Assembly: GCF_008386695.1 (NCBI RefSeq)
Contig: NZ_VUOC01000004.1
Coordinates: forward strand, 1 to 64,000
DNA: 64,000 nucleotides
Source of the DNA: Chitinophaga agrisoli
Lineage (GTDB): Bacteria > Bacteroidota > Bacteroidia > Chitinophagales > Chitinophagaceae
Reading direction: 5' to 3'
This document shows, piece by piece, positions 17,416 through 26,356 of the stretch; position 1 is the stretch's first letter; every line of letters begins with the position of its first letter. The notes under the pieces are model-generated. The model was not told the origin of the DNA, did no database searches, and worked only from the letters and a program-made list of their open reading frames with translations. The position numbers and the translations under genes are program-made.

Positions 17416-17772
17416 ATGATCTCACGCGAACAAGCCCTGCAATTTGCGGACGAATGGGTAGCCGCATGGAACGCACATGACCTTGATGCGGTACTCACAC
17501 ATTATACAGAGAATTTTGAAATGAGCAGTCCCTTTATATTGCAGATGGGCATGAGCCCGGATGGCCGGCTAAAAGGCAAAGTAAATGTGCGGAACTACTG
17601 GGAAAAGGCCCTGGCGAAATATCATGATCTTCATTTCGATCTGCACGAAGTATTATCATGTATCAATACGGTGATCATTTATTACACAAGCGTCAACGGG
17701 AAAAAAGCGGCAGAATTTTTTGTGTTCAATGAAGATGGAAAGGTGGTTCAGGCGATAGGGCATTACAATTAG
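17416..17772 (+). CDS. SnoaL-like / NTF2-fold protein
   Basis: This 118-residue cone-fold protein begins MISREQALQFADEWVAAWNAHDLDAVLTHY, a classic SnoaL-like pattern, and ends AEFFVFNEDGKVVQAIGHYN. The start at 17416 excludes overlap with the AraC gene. Members of this fold bind small hydrophobic ligands or isomerise them; no specific function can be given. It is probably cotranscribed with the AraC regulator. Confidence 0.85.
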   Translation: MISREQALQFADEWVAAWNAHDLDAVLTHYTENFEMSSPFILQMGMSPDGRLKGKVNVRNYWEKALAKYHDLHFDLHEVLSCINTVIIYYTSVNGKKAAEFFVFNEDGKVVQAIGHYN

Positions 17773-17792
17773 AGGGATCGCGGTAAGCTACC

Positions 17793-17838
17793 AGACCGCC
17801 GGGATTCGTGACATCATCAAATCCCGGTACTACGGTCT
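17793..17838. terminator. Hairpin between convergent genes
   Basis: Two nested arms (AGACCG/CGGTCT and CCGGGATT/AATCCCGG) form an interrupted hairpin between the SnoaL-like gene and the convergent glycerophosphodiesterase gene. T-runs are weak, so its strength as a terminator is uncertain. Confidence 0.4.
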
Positions 17839-17845
17839 TATTATC

Positions 17846-18775
17846 CTATTTTCTGCCAAAGAATTTCTGCTTCACACTCTCTGCCGGCATCATCGAACGT
17901 ATCGCATCCGCCGCCTCAATAGACCGGTCAGCTTCGATCAAGCTGGCGCCATCACGGATAATCGCCTGGTAAGCTGCCTTACGTTCAGCCGCAGAAGCAA
18001 GCTTGTCATATGTAGGCGCTGTTGAGATCATACACATCACACCGCGCTTATTTAAATCGCGATAAAGCGGTTTTAACGCGGTGCTGTTATCCGGTCCTAC
18101 ATATGCCATAATATGTGACCAGGGTATCTGTTCCGCTTCATATTCCTTCATCGCCTGCTGCGTTTTAACAAATGCCTCAAACACAATATCCTTATTGCGC
18201 TCGTAATACCAGCGGGCTTCTTTGGCGGTATGTACTGTTACCATTACGTTTCCTTCCGCGTGATTATCTTTAATGATCTTCGCGGTCATCTCGAAAGGAA
18301 CGTCTTTTTTATCCAGGATCAATACGGTTTTCCCTTTGCTCCAGATAATAGCTTCCTGCAGGGTGGGGATGCGGAATGCTGTTACATTTCCTTCCGCATC
18401 TTTTAATTTCAATTGTTTAAGCTCTGCCAGGGTATAGTCGCCAACCTTTCCTTTGCCGGTAGTGGTGCGGTCTAGTGTGGCGTCATGCATCAATACAATG
18501 GCGCTGTCTTTTGTCAGACGCGGATCAATTTCAAAGGTGGCAGGCGTATGACGCAGGGTATTTTCAAAAGCCTCGATACTGTTTTCCGGGTAGCCTGCAT
18601 TCACACCACCCCTATGCCCGCTGATAAACGGAATATCTTTCCCGGTATATTTAAAGAATTCTTGCAGGTCTTTACTGTTGCGGATGTTCAGCACATTCAA
18701 CGGACCGGATTGTGCTGAGGTGTGCAGCTGGCAGGTAAGAAACGCGCCTGCCAATAATAGGTTTTTAATCTTCAT
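17846..18775 (-). CDS. Secreted glycerophosphodiester phosphodiesterase family protein
   Basis: GDPD enzymes hydrolyse glycerophosphodiesters to glycerol-3-phosphate and an alcohol. The 309-residue protein has a signal peptide (MKIKNLLLAGAFLTCQLHTSAQ), the metal/catalytic motif ISGHRGGVNAGYPENSIEAF, then TFEIDPRLTKDSAIVLMHDATLDRTT and further acidic residues, so the active site looks intact and periplasmic. It is the last gene of the SusCD locus; its ATG overlaps the stop of the histidine phosphatase gene by 4 bp, which implies translational coupling. Confidence 0.9.
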   Translation of the reverse strand: MKIKNLLLAGAFLTCQLHTSAQSGPLNVLNIRNSKDLQEFFKYTGKDIPFISGHRGGVNAGYPENSIEAFENTLRHTPATFEIDPRLTKDSAIVLMHDATLDRTTTGKGKVGDYTLAELKQLKLKDAEGNVTAFRIPTLQEAIIWSKGKTVLILDKKDVPFEMTAKIIKDNHAEGNVMVTVHTAKEARWYYERNKDIVFEAFVKTQQAMKEYEAEQIPWSHIMAYVGPDNSTALKPLYRDLNKRGVMCMISTAPTYDKLASAAERKAAYQAIIRDGASLIEADRSIEAADAIRSMMPAESVKQKFFGRK

Positions 18776-19380
18776 AAATGGAATTTTGCATTAAGATGTT
18801 GTAATGTGAAAGGTTCGTTGGCCGACAGGCTAAATACGGTGACAGCCGCGTTGTCCTGTACCAGCATCCGGTAATTTTTCAGTGGCATCCCCAGCTTATA
18901 GGCCAGGTACAGGCGGTTAACCCCATTGTGGGCTGCCACCAGGATGTTGCCGCTGCTGTGTTGCTGCAGGAGCTCCTGGAAAAACTGCTCTACACGCGTT
19001 ACTATTTCATGGCCGGTTTCGCCAGTGCCGCCGGCAGGGTGACTGCCGGGATCATTTATCCAGTTATCCCATAGCTGTGGGTCTTCGGCGATGAATTCTT
19101 CTTTCGTTTTATTTTCCCATTTGCCAAAATCAGCTTCAATGAGGCGGTCGTCCCTGGTCACGTCCATACCGCTGGCAATAGCGGCTGTTTTGTAAGCCCG
19201 GTCTAAGGGGGAGGAGTATACGGCGGAAAAACTAATTCCTTTGAGTTGTTCCCGTACGGCTTCCGCCTGACTGATGCCTTCTGCGGTCAGCGCAATATCT
19301 GACCGGCCGCAGTAGCGGTTATTGTCTGCGTTCCAGGCGGTTTGCCCGTGTCTTAACAGGTAAATATTAAGCATGCTCAT
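18772..19380 (-). CDS. Histidine phosphatase (phosphoglycerate mutase-like)
   Basis: The 202-residue protein carries the RHG catalytic motif LLRHGQTAWNADNNRYCGRSDIALT, a second Arg in VYSSPLDRAYKTA, catalytic Glu in IEADFGKWENKT and the late His in VAAHNGVNR. Cofactor-independent relatives are small-molecule phosphatases (sugar phosphates, alpha-ribazole phosphate). It overlaps the preceding FGGY kinase by 14 bp. A kinase product or pathway intermediate is a plausible substrate; this is inference from context. Confidence 0.9.
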   Translation of the reverse strand: MSMLNIYLLRHGQTAWNADNNRYCGRSDIALTAEGISQAEAVREQLKGISFSAVYSSPLDRAYKTAAIASGMDVTRDDRLIEADFGKWENKTKEEFIAEDPQLWDNWINDPGSHPAGGTGETGHEIVTRVEQFFQELLQQHSSGNILVAAHNGVNRLYLAYKLGMPLKNYRMLVQDNAAVTVFSLSANEPFTLQHLNAKFHL

Positions 19381-20824
19381 AAGTTGAGATATATCCTTTT
19401 TCTTGCAGCAGTTGTATGAATGACAGATAATTGGTATCGTATTTTTTTACAAGGGATGGGTTGGGCAGTATCTCTTCCGCCACCTGGGTCATAGCAGCCG
19501 CGGCTTCCATGATGTTGGTGTACCATGTTTTCGAGGCCGCCAGGATAGCAGCTCCGGTAGCGCCGCTTACCTGTTTCATTTTGATGATGGGCAGGTTCAG
19601 CACATTGCTGCGGATAGTTAACCATGCCTGGCTGTTGCTGGCGCCGCCTGCGGTATAGATCTTCTTCACCGGTTCTCCGCTCAGCTGCCGGATCATATTG
19701 TATGCATAGCGCTCTATAAAGGCAACTCCTTCCATGCCTGCGGCGTAACTTTCCAGGTCAGATAATTCCGGCGGTTCAAATCCCCTTGCCTGTGGCGCCA
19801 TAAACGGGAATCGTTCTCCCTGCTGCAACAATGGCCAGCTAAGGTACCCGGTAGGAATAACTGACAGGGCCTGCTCATTCAACAAGCTAAGCTCGCCCGG
19901 GAATTTTTTGCTCACCCAATCTGCTCCCGTATTACTGGCGCCTCCGGGCATCCAGTAGCCTTCCGGATGACGGTGACAGTATAACGCGCCGGAAGGATCG
20001 TTGATGAACCGGGTGGTCACTCCTTTTACTACCAGGGTAGTGCCTATTGTCGTATTCCAGTCGCCTGGCTTAACCGCCCCTGCTGCAATTTGTGAAGCGC
20101 AGCCATCTGTCATGCCAGCCACAACGATCACTGCTTCCGGTAGATCCAGGATGGTGGCCAGGTGGGGCAGAATGTTGCCCACAGGGGCGCCGGCAGCTAC
20201 CACCTCCGGCAACCAGGATCGCTGTAAAGGCAGTTGCTCCCAGAGATATGCCGGCCATTCGTAGGCCTGTACGTCATAGCCCGATTTCAGGGCGTTGGTC
20301 TGATCCGTGATATCAAAGCGGCCACATAACTGACCGGTGATGTAATCCGCCGCATGAATAAATTTATACAGCGCTTTCGCCTGCCCGGGGTATTGTTGCA
20401 CAAACCACCACATTTTCGACAAGCCACTGGAAGTATTGAATGATGTATATCCGGATGGGTGATACCGTAGGGCTGCCTCCCGGCAAATTTCCCCGGCATC
20501 TGCCTGCCTGCCATCGCTGTACATAATGGCATTATGCAGCGGTTGATGCTGATGGTCAATAGGTATAATGGTACCGGAGGTAGAAGTAACTGCGATGGCC
20601 CTGATCTGCTGCCGGTACGGCTGCAGGAGGGGATCCCCGAGAAGGCCCTGCAGGCAGGCAAGACATGCATCCCACCAGCCGGCGGGCGACTGCTCCTCCC
20701 GCATCTTTTCGCGCAGCGGAAAATGCGCTTCCCGGCTGCCCAGCAGTTGACCGGCTGCATCCATCAATACCACCCTTGCGCCTTGTGTGCCTACGTCGAT
20801 GCCTATGAAACAAGCTGTTTCCAT
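19367..20824 (-). CDS. FGGY-family carbohydrate kinase (xylulokinase/ribulokinase-like)
   Basis: The 485-residue protein has the FGGY N-terminal ATPase motif FIGIDVGTQGARVVLMDA, the substrate-side WWDACLACLQG region, the FGGY_C GMTDGCASQIAAGA and TTIGTTLVVKG phosphate loop, and IYTAGGASNSQAWL. It should phosphorylate a sugar or polyol with ATP in the cytoplasm. It lies 18 bp after a second, quite different FGGY kinase. Two kinases in one operon point to two substrates or a two-step branch. Confidence 0.9.
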   Translation of the reverse strand: METACFIGIDVGTQGARVVLMDAAGQLLGSREAHFPLREKMREEQSPAGWWDACLACLQGLLGDPLLQPYRQQIRAIAVTSTSGTIIPIDHQHQPLHNAIMYSDGRQADAGEICREAALRYHPSGYTSFNTSSGLSKMWWFVQQYPGQAKALYKFIHAADYITGQLCGRFDITDQTNALKSGYDVQAYEWPAYLWEQLPLQRSWLPEVVAAGAPVGNILPHLATILDLPEAVIVVAGMTDGCASQIAAGAVKPGDWNTTIGTTLVVKGVTTRFINDPSGALYCHRHPEGYWMPGGASNTGADWVSKKFPGELSLLNEQALSVIPTGYLSWPLLQQGERFPFMAPQARGFEPPELSDLESYAAGMEGVAFIERYAYNMIRQLSGEPVKKIYTAGGASNSQAWLTIRSNVLNLPIIKMKQVSGATGAAILAASKTWYTNIMEAAAAMTQVAEEILPNPSLVKKYDTNYLSFIQLLQEKGYISTYEHA

Positions 20825-20842
20825 TATTGCTGTTTGATGTAA

Positions 20843-22288
20843 TTAATTTATGCTCCGGAAATATTGCCGGGTTTTTTCCCATTCTGCATACAGGGTGGCA
20901 TGATATTCCATATCGGAAGGATAGATCACTTCAGTATGATCATCCATCACTACCGGTACCTGCAACGCCTCATTGCAGATCAGCGCCCCGCCTACGGCAG
21001 ATGACTGCTCATATTCTTTCCTGATCTGTACTTTTTTCCCGGTCAGGTTGGCGATGAGTTGCCGTAATACACGGCTTTGTAATCCTCCCCCGCAAGCCCA
21101 GATATAGTCCGGGTGATGACCGGCCGTTGCTGCCAGGATCCGGTAGTTTTTAACAATAGAACAGGCAATATCAAGGATGGTGGCCCATACAAAGGAACCA
21201 CGGGTAAGCAGATGCGATACCGGCGCTGGAAAGATAAAGCCGCCACGCGTAAGGGAAATTGCTTCATCTGCCAGCAACGAACCCAAAGAAGCCATGCAAA
21301 AAGTATGGGTGTTTTCTTCCAGTTCTTTTTCTATCACCTCATAATTTTCATTGGGATAAAAAATTTCCTTCAGCCGCTGATAGTTCAGTCCTGTTACACC
21401 GGCGTTGGCCTCAAATACAAAGCGCCCCGGTTCTATATCCCGGCTGGTCCATGTTCTTTCCTCCGCATCGAGCGTATATGTTCCGGTTATCTTTACAATA
21501 GGTGTGGTGGTGCCGGAAACAATCACTACATCGTCTACCGCCGGGCGGGTGCTTTTAATGGCAAGCTGTGTATCGCCGCCGCCTGCTATTATCTTCACTG
21601 TTTCCGGAAGGCCCAGCTGGATGGCTGCTTCCGGGAGGATGTTGCCCAGTATGGCGGCGGAATCTACCAGTGGAGGCAGCAAAGCGGCATCCAACCCGAA
21701 AACATTACATAGCTCCGGCGACCATTCCTTTTGCGCTACATCGTATAGCAGTGTTTCAGATGCCTGGGAATGCTCATACCGCGCCACTCCGCTGAGCATA
21801 AATTCTATCCAGTTGCTGATACTGAGAAATGTGCTGCAGCGCTGCCATATCTCCGGCTTCCGCTCGCGGATGCCCACCAGTTTCAGCGCAGAGAATAACG
21901 ACGTGGGATAACGCCCGGTGAGTTGGTATACCCTGCTTTTATCGGCAATCATGTTTTGCCATTCCCGGCCGCGATGGTCGATATTGGGTAACCCTATCAG
22001 CGATTCGCCTGAAGCCGAAAGCAGTACAATTCCTTCACGCTGGCTGGTGGCAGTGATCGCTTTCACGGAGCTGCCTGGAATGGCGGCCAGCACCTGTGCC
22101 GCCAAACGTAATACCTGTGACCACAGTTGCACCGGTTCAAAATACAGTGCATCGGGGTATAGCGGATCATTGATATACAATATATCTTCCCGGGCAACCC
22201 CCAATACCTGTCCCTGTGGGGATGCTGCTGCTACACGTACGTTCCCGGTGCCTATGTCCACAATGATGTAGGTGTCCTGTATTGTCAT
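20843..22288 (-). CDS. FGGY-family kinase resembling autoinducer-2 kinase LsrK
   Basis: The 481-residue protein starts YIIVDIGTGNVRVAAASPQG and shares with LsrK the segments TSQREGIVLLS, a PNIDHR-type site, SISNWIEFMLSGVARYEHS and AGGGDTQLAI. LsrK phosphorylates the linear form of AI-2; this relative may act on a similar short-chain polyol or ketose. It overlaps the 2-hydroxyacid dehydrogenase gene by 4 bp. No other lsr genes are nearby, so an AI-2 role is unproven. Confidence 0.87.
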   Translation of the reverse strand: MTIQDTYIIVDIGTGNVRVAAASPQGQVLGVAREDILYINDPLYPDALYFEPVQLWSQVLRLAAQVLAAIPGSSVKAITATSQREGIVLLSASGESLIGLPNIDHRGREWQNMIADKSRVYQLTGRYPTSLFSALKLVGIRERKPEIWQRCSTFLSISNWIEFMLSGVARYEHSQASETLLYDVAQKEWSPELCNVFGLDAALLPPLVDSAAILGNILPEAAIQLGLPETVKIIAGGGDTQLAIKSTRPAVDDVVIVSGTTTPIVKITGTYTLDAEERTWTSRDIEPGRFVFEANAGVTGLNYQRLKEIFYPNENYEVIEKELEENTHTFCMASLGSLLADEAISLTRGGFIFPAPVSHLLTRGSFVWATILDIACSIVKNYRILAATAGHHPDYIWACGGGLQSRVLRQLIANLTGKKVQIRKEYEQSSAVGGALICNEALQVPVVMDDHTEVIYPSDMEYHATLYAEWEKTRQYFRSIN

Positions 22289-23289
22289 TGGAAATGAACT
22301 TTAAGAATGTCTTTGTTGGCTAATTCGGCAATGTACCGGTTGGCTTGTGCATACCACTGCAGCAAGGCCCTGTTCATAATTTCAACGTGGTGATCTTCCA
22401 CTTCAAAGGTAGCTCCCGCAATATGCGGTGTGGCAATTACCTGCGGAAGATCAATGATCCGGTAATCCAGCTCGTCCGGTGGTTCATGGTCAAAGACATC
22501 TAAGATAGCGCCCCGGATCGATTTATTTTCCAGTACTTCCAGCAGCTCTTCCTGCTGCACTACCGAAGCCCTGGCTGTGTTGATGAAGATGGCGTCTTTT
22601 TTCATCATCTTCAGCAACCGGCTGTTGATCATCCCTTTGGTTTCTGCGGTAACAGGCAGGTGGATGGATACAATATCACTGGTGGCAAACACATCCTCCA
22701 GTGTTGTTTTGCGGTAGCCGCTGTTATATTCTGCCACATAAGGATCAAAAAACTGGATAGGGCAGGGGTATTCCCTGACCAGTTTGGCGATCAGTTGCCC
22801 AATGGCGCCAAAACCCACCATACCAATGGTTTTGCCCGCCAGTTCATTGCCTTTGAAATGCAGGTAGGAGTCGTGTGCGCCTGCCTGCCAGTTGCGTCCC
22901 TTCAGCCAGTTCATGCCCGGAATGGTATTGCGCAGCAGCATAATAACATTGGAAATAAACAGTTCCGCTACGGCCTGCGCATTACGGGCGGGCGTAAAAA
23001 ATACGGGAATGCCCATTGCTGTAGCTTTACTCACCGCTACATTGGAAGGTGTGCCGCGGCATACCCCTATAAATTGCAGCTGCGGATTGGCCGTGATCAC
23101 CTTGTCGGTCACATGATCGTGTTCTGTAATGAGCGCATCTGCCTGTGTATCCAACAGCATTTTCAGCAGCTCGTCTTCGTTGTAGGCCCTTCCATTAGGT
23201 TTCCATGACCGGTATATAATTTCACCAAACTGCCGTTGCAATGTTTCGAGCCCCGGCTCATGATATGGGGCAGTGACTAATATTTTCAT
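22285..23289 (-). CDS. D-isomer-specific 2-hydroxyacid dehydrogenase
   Basis: The NAD(H)-dependent oxidoreductase of 334 residues starts at ATG 23289 (MKILVTAPYHEPGLETL). It has the Rossmann motif GMVGFGAIGQLIAKLV, the substrate Arg in FINTARASVV, the Glu in ILDVFDHEPP and the catalytic His in VIATPHIAGAT. It would interconvert a 2-hydroxy acid and a 2-keto acid. The position between the MFS carrier and the kinases makes it a catabolic enzyme of this locus. Confidence 0.93.
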   Translation of the reverse strand: MKILVTAPYHEPGLETLQRQFGEIIYRSWKPNGRAYNEDELLKMLLDTQADALITEHDHVTDKVITANPQLQFIGVCRGTPSNVAVSKATAMGIPVFFTPARNAQAVAELFISNVIMLLRNTIPGMNWLKGRNWQAGAHDSYLHFKGNELAGKTIGMVGFGAIGQLIAKLVREYPCPIQFFDPYVAEYNSGYRKTTLEDVFATSDIVSIHLPVTAETKGMINSRLLKMMKKDAIFINTARASVVQQEELLEVLENKSIRGAILDVFDHEPPDELDYRIIDLPQVIATPHIAGATFEVEDHHVEIMNRALLQWYAQANRYIAELANKDILKVHFQ

Positions 23290-23294
23290 GTGTA

Positions 23295-24578
23295 TTATAA
23301 TTGTATGGTTTCCGTGGTATTGCTGTAATGATAGATGGTCTTTGCATTGTCTGGCAAGGTGATGAAGCGGGTGATCAGCGCGCTGACAAGGTACAGTGCC
23401 GCCAGGATCCAGATAACGCCGGCATCGCCCACGCTGCCTATAAATAATCCTACAATAGCAGGACCTACAAAAACGGGCAACCCGGCGCCCAGGTTCAGAA
23501 TAGCCATTGCTGCGCCTTTGTCTTTTTTCACGAGGGAAGGGACTAATGCGGACAGGGGTACATAACCAGCCAAGCAGGCGCCCCATAATATGCCGGCGAC
23601 CATGACCACCCAGAAACTGCCTTCCCAGATCTGCGGGGCATAATAGAACAACAAGGTGGTAACCGCACATCCTATACCGCCAAACCACATAATAGTATTA
23701 CGCCATCCCAGGCGGTCGCCTACAAATCCAAAAAGAAGGTTGAAGATGATATTGGCGGTAAAAATGGTGCCCCAGATTTGCAGCCACTGTGTGGTTGCAT
23801 ACCCATGTTCTGCCATATACATGGGCAGGAACACCGGAAACGCAAATTGCGCCGTGGTATTAATGATCCGGACAATGCCGCCCAGTAATACTTTGGGCTC
23901 CTCTTTCACAATGGTAAGCCCCTTGGTTAGTTCTTTGATCTGCGAGCCGCCTGTGGTTTGTTTCTTAATGCTTCCCTTATTTAATACCAGCGCGAACAAT
24001 GCGCCCAGTAGTGCCCAGAAAACAGAGGTCCACAAAGTATTAAGATGGCCAAAACGGCCAATGGCCCAGCTGGAATAGTAGGCGCCAAGTACATTTAATC
24101 CGCCGGTAAATACAAACCAGAACCAGCCCACTGCACGCCCCAGCTGCTGCTGCGGACTGCTATACGCAATCCATACCAGGAAAGAGTAGGCGAATAAGGG
24201 ATAACCAAATCCGCGCAATGCATAAAAAAGCAACATCAGCGGATAGTTCAGGTCCGGCATACCGTATCCTACAAACCCGATGGTGCCGAGAATATAGAGG
24301 ACCAGGCCCGTGAACATGGTGCGTTTTACGCCATAGCCCTCCGCCAGTACGCCGGAAAACCAGGCGGATATGGCGATGGTGACGCCATACACCGTAAACA
24401 GCGCGGCGGACTGTTGTACACGCATACCATGTGACACCAGGTATGGGCTTAGCCAGCCCTGTTCAATACCATCGCCCATCATAAAGATCATGATGCCGAT
24501 GTAACCGAAAAGCAGCTGCCGGGGCAATCCTGCCTTCTCAAAGAATGTTTTGTTTACTGTGGAATTGTTACCGGACAT
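23295..24578 (-). CDS. MFS transporter, polyol permease-like
   Basis: The 427-residue protein has twelve hydrophobic segments and the opening GYIGIMIFMMGDGIEQGWLSPYLVSHG, which resembles ribitol/arabinitol permeases of the major facilitator superfamily. It would import the solute across the inner membrane after outer-membrane uptake by SusCD. It lies 31 bp after susD-like and 5 bp before the dehydrogenase gene. The polyol assignment is by family resemblance and the presence of FGGY kinases. Confidence 0.9.
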   Translation of the reverse strand: MSGNNSTVNKTFFEKAGLPRQLLFGYIGIMIFMMGDGIEQGWLSPYLVSHGMRVQQSAALFTVYGVTIAISAWFSGVLAEGYGVKRTMFTGLVLYILGTIGFVGYGMPDLNYPLMLLFYALRGFGYPLFAYSFLVWIAYSSPQQQLGRAVGWFWFVFTGGLNVLGAYYSSWAIGRFGHLNTLWTSVFWALLGALFALVLNKGSIKKQTTGGSQIKELTKGLTIVKEEPKVLLGGIVRIINTTAQFAFPVFLPMYMAEHGYATTQWLQIWGTIFTANIIFNLLFGFVGDRLGWRNTIMWFGGIGCAVTTLLFYYAPQIWEGSFWVVMVAGILWGACLAGYVPLSALVPSLVKKDKGAAMAILNLGAGLPVFVGPAIVGLFIGSVGDAGVIWILAALYLVSALITRFITLPDNAKTIYHYSNTTETIQL

Positions 24579-24609
24579 ACCGTTGCTTGTTTAAGGTTCG
24601 TTGGTGTTG

Positions 24610-26349
24610 TTAATTTGCCCATCCCGGGTTCTGCACTAAATTTCCATTTAAGATGATCTCGTTATATGGAATAGGATAGAAGTATTTGCGGTCTTCGTAC
24701 TTACGCGGCAGGTTGTCGAATAGCTGTAGCTTACCGCTGGCGCCGTTGCTCAGCTTAAACTGTACGTTGTCTACCAGGAAATAATATACACCGGGTACTT
24801 TCGTTGCCGGGATCTTTTCTACAAAACATACATCCATTTTACCATCTTCATTCAGGTCCATCAGTGTATTCAGCGCAGGTACATACATGCCATCGTAGGG
24901 CATGGTAAGGAGGTTGCCGAGATGCCAGCGTTTCAGATCGTCATAACGGAAGCCTTCCAATGCCAGCTCAATACCTCTCTCCCGGCGTATTTCCAGCAGT
25001 ACAGGATCATTTATACCGGGAAAATAATGTTGCTGAAGATAGGAGTCCGCGGTTACCGGTAAACTGGCAGTGGTAATGCCCGCCCGCTGCCGCAGCGGTG
25101 CAATGGTGAGATCCCAGTCTTCCGGCGTAAAATTGCCCCGCTCCGCTTTCGCTTCTGCATAATTGAGCAACACTTCGGCATATCTTATCAGTGGAAGGGA
25201 GTTAAAGTTTTCGGCTACGCCATCGGTGGCTTTTGCGTCTACCGTCAGTTTGATGGGCATATACCCCGTATAGGTATATGTAAAGTCAGGCGGGGCTATA
25301 GCGCCATCGCGTGTATAGTTACCCATGCGGATACTCTGTTTCAGGCGCAGATCGCGATCTTTCACTTCCTGTGCAAATGGGATATTATCAAAACCTGCCT
25401 GCGCGGTAAAAGGAGTGCCATCCGTGTTCAGGTAGGTGTTGATGAAAGTTTTGATGAAGCTGTAACGGCCGCCGTAGGTGGCGCTGGTCCAATACCAGTT
25501 GGCGTCGTTGAATACGCGCAGGCTTTTGTTATTTACCGCCGCCAGCAGCACTTCTGTACTGTTGGGTGTTTCATTGATGAAGAGATTGCGGTAATTCTGA
25601 TCGGTGGCGCCGGCGGTAAGGAGCTTATACTGTTTCCCGTCCATCACCTGTTTGGCGGCATCAGCGGCTTTATCGAGCCAGTCGTTGGAAGTGCCGGCGA
25701 GATTCAGTGCAGGATGGTATTTACGGATAGTTCCTTCAAACAGGCACACCCTCGATTTAAATGCCAGCGCTACCCACCGGGTGATCTGGGATGCGCCGTT
25801 ATCCTTTGTATTACGGATATGGCTGCACGCGTAGTCGAGGTCGGCGAGCACGTTGTCCATTACCAGCGTGCGGGGATTCCGGCCTTTATAAAGATCGGGG
25901 TCATCCGCTGCCAGGCTTTTATCATACCAGGGCACATCCCCGAACTGCTTTACTTTATCGAAATAAAACCAGGCGCGGAAAAAACGGGCAAGACCCATGT
26001 AATGTTCCTTTGCCTCAGTGGTAATGTTTGCGTTACCGGCATGTTCCAGGAAGTAGTTGATCTTGCGCAATGCGCTCCACGTCCAGCCAGTGGCTTCTGT
26101 GGGGCCAAAGGCGCCATAGATATAATTGGACGGGGTTCTGCCCACCAGGTAATCACTCATGGCGTCACCACGTACAATGTCGCTCCCGTCCGGCAGATCC
26201 AGGTAAAAGGAATTAGCGTACAGCTGCAGGTCCTTTTCTGTATTAAAGGCATTTCCGGGCGACAGCTTATCAAATGGTTTCAGATCAAGATCACGGTTAC
26301 ATGCACTCATGATCATCATACCGGCAACCAGGAAGAGAATATATTTCAT
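24610..26349 (-). CDS. SusD/RagB-family outer-membrane lipoprotein
   Basis: This 579-residue surface lipoprotein (start at 26349; MKYILFLVAGMMIMSAC with lipidated Cys17) caps the SusC channel and binds ligand. SusD hallmarks are the early NRDLDLKPFDKLSPGNAF, a TPR-like helical core and the C-terminal RYAEVLLNYAEAKAERG, LLEIRRERGIELALEGFRYDDLKRW and YFYPIPYNEI. It directly follows the SusC-like gene with a gap of only a few bases. Confidence 0.95.
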   Translation of the reverse strand: MKYILFLVAGMMIMSACNRDLDLKPFDKLSPGNAFNTEKDLQLYANSFYLDLPDGSDIVRGDAMSDYLVGRTPSNYIYGAFGPTEATGWTWSALRKINYFLEHAGNANITTEAKEHYMGLARFFRAWFYFDKVKQFGDVPWYDKSLAADDPDLYKGRNPRTLVMDNVLADLDYACSHIRNTKDNGASQITRWVALAFKSRVCLFEGTIRKYHPALNLAGTSNDWLDKAADAAKQVMDGKQYKLLTAGATDQNYRNLFINETPNSTEVLLAAVNNKSLRVFNDANWYWTSATYGGRYSFIKTFINTYLNTDGTPFTAQAGFDNIPFAQEVKDRDLRLKQSIRMGNYTRDGAIAPPDFTYTYTGYMPIKLTVDAKATDGVAENFNSLPLIRYAEVLLNYAEAKAERGNFTPEDWDLTIAPLRQRAGITTASLPVTADSYLQQHYFPGINDPVLLEIRRERGIELALEGFRYDDLKRWHLGNLLTMPYDGMYVPALNTLMDLNEDGKMDVCFVEKIPATKVPGVYYFLVDNVQFKLSNGASGKLQLFDNLPRKYEDRKYFYPIPYNEIILNGNLVQNPGWAN

Positions 26350-26356
26350 GATCATT

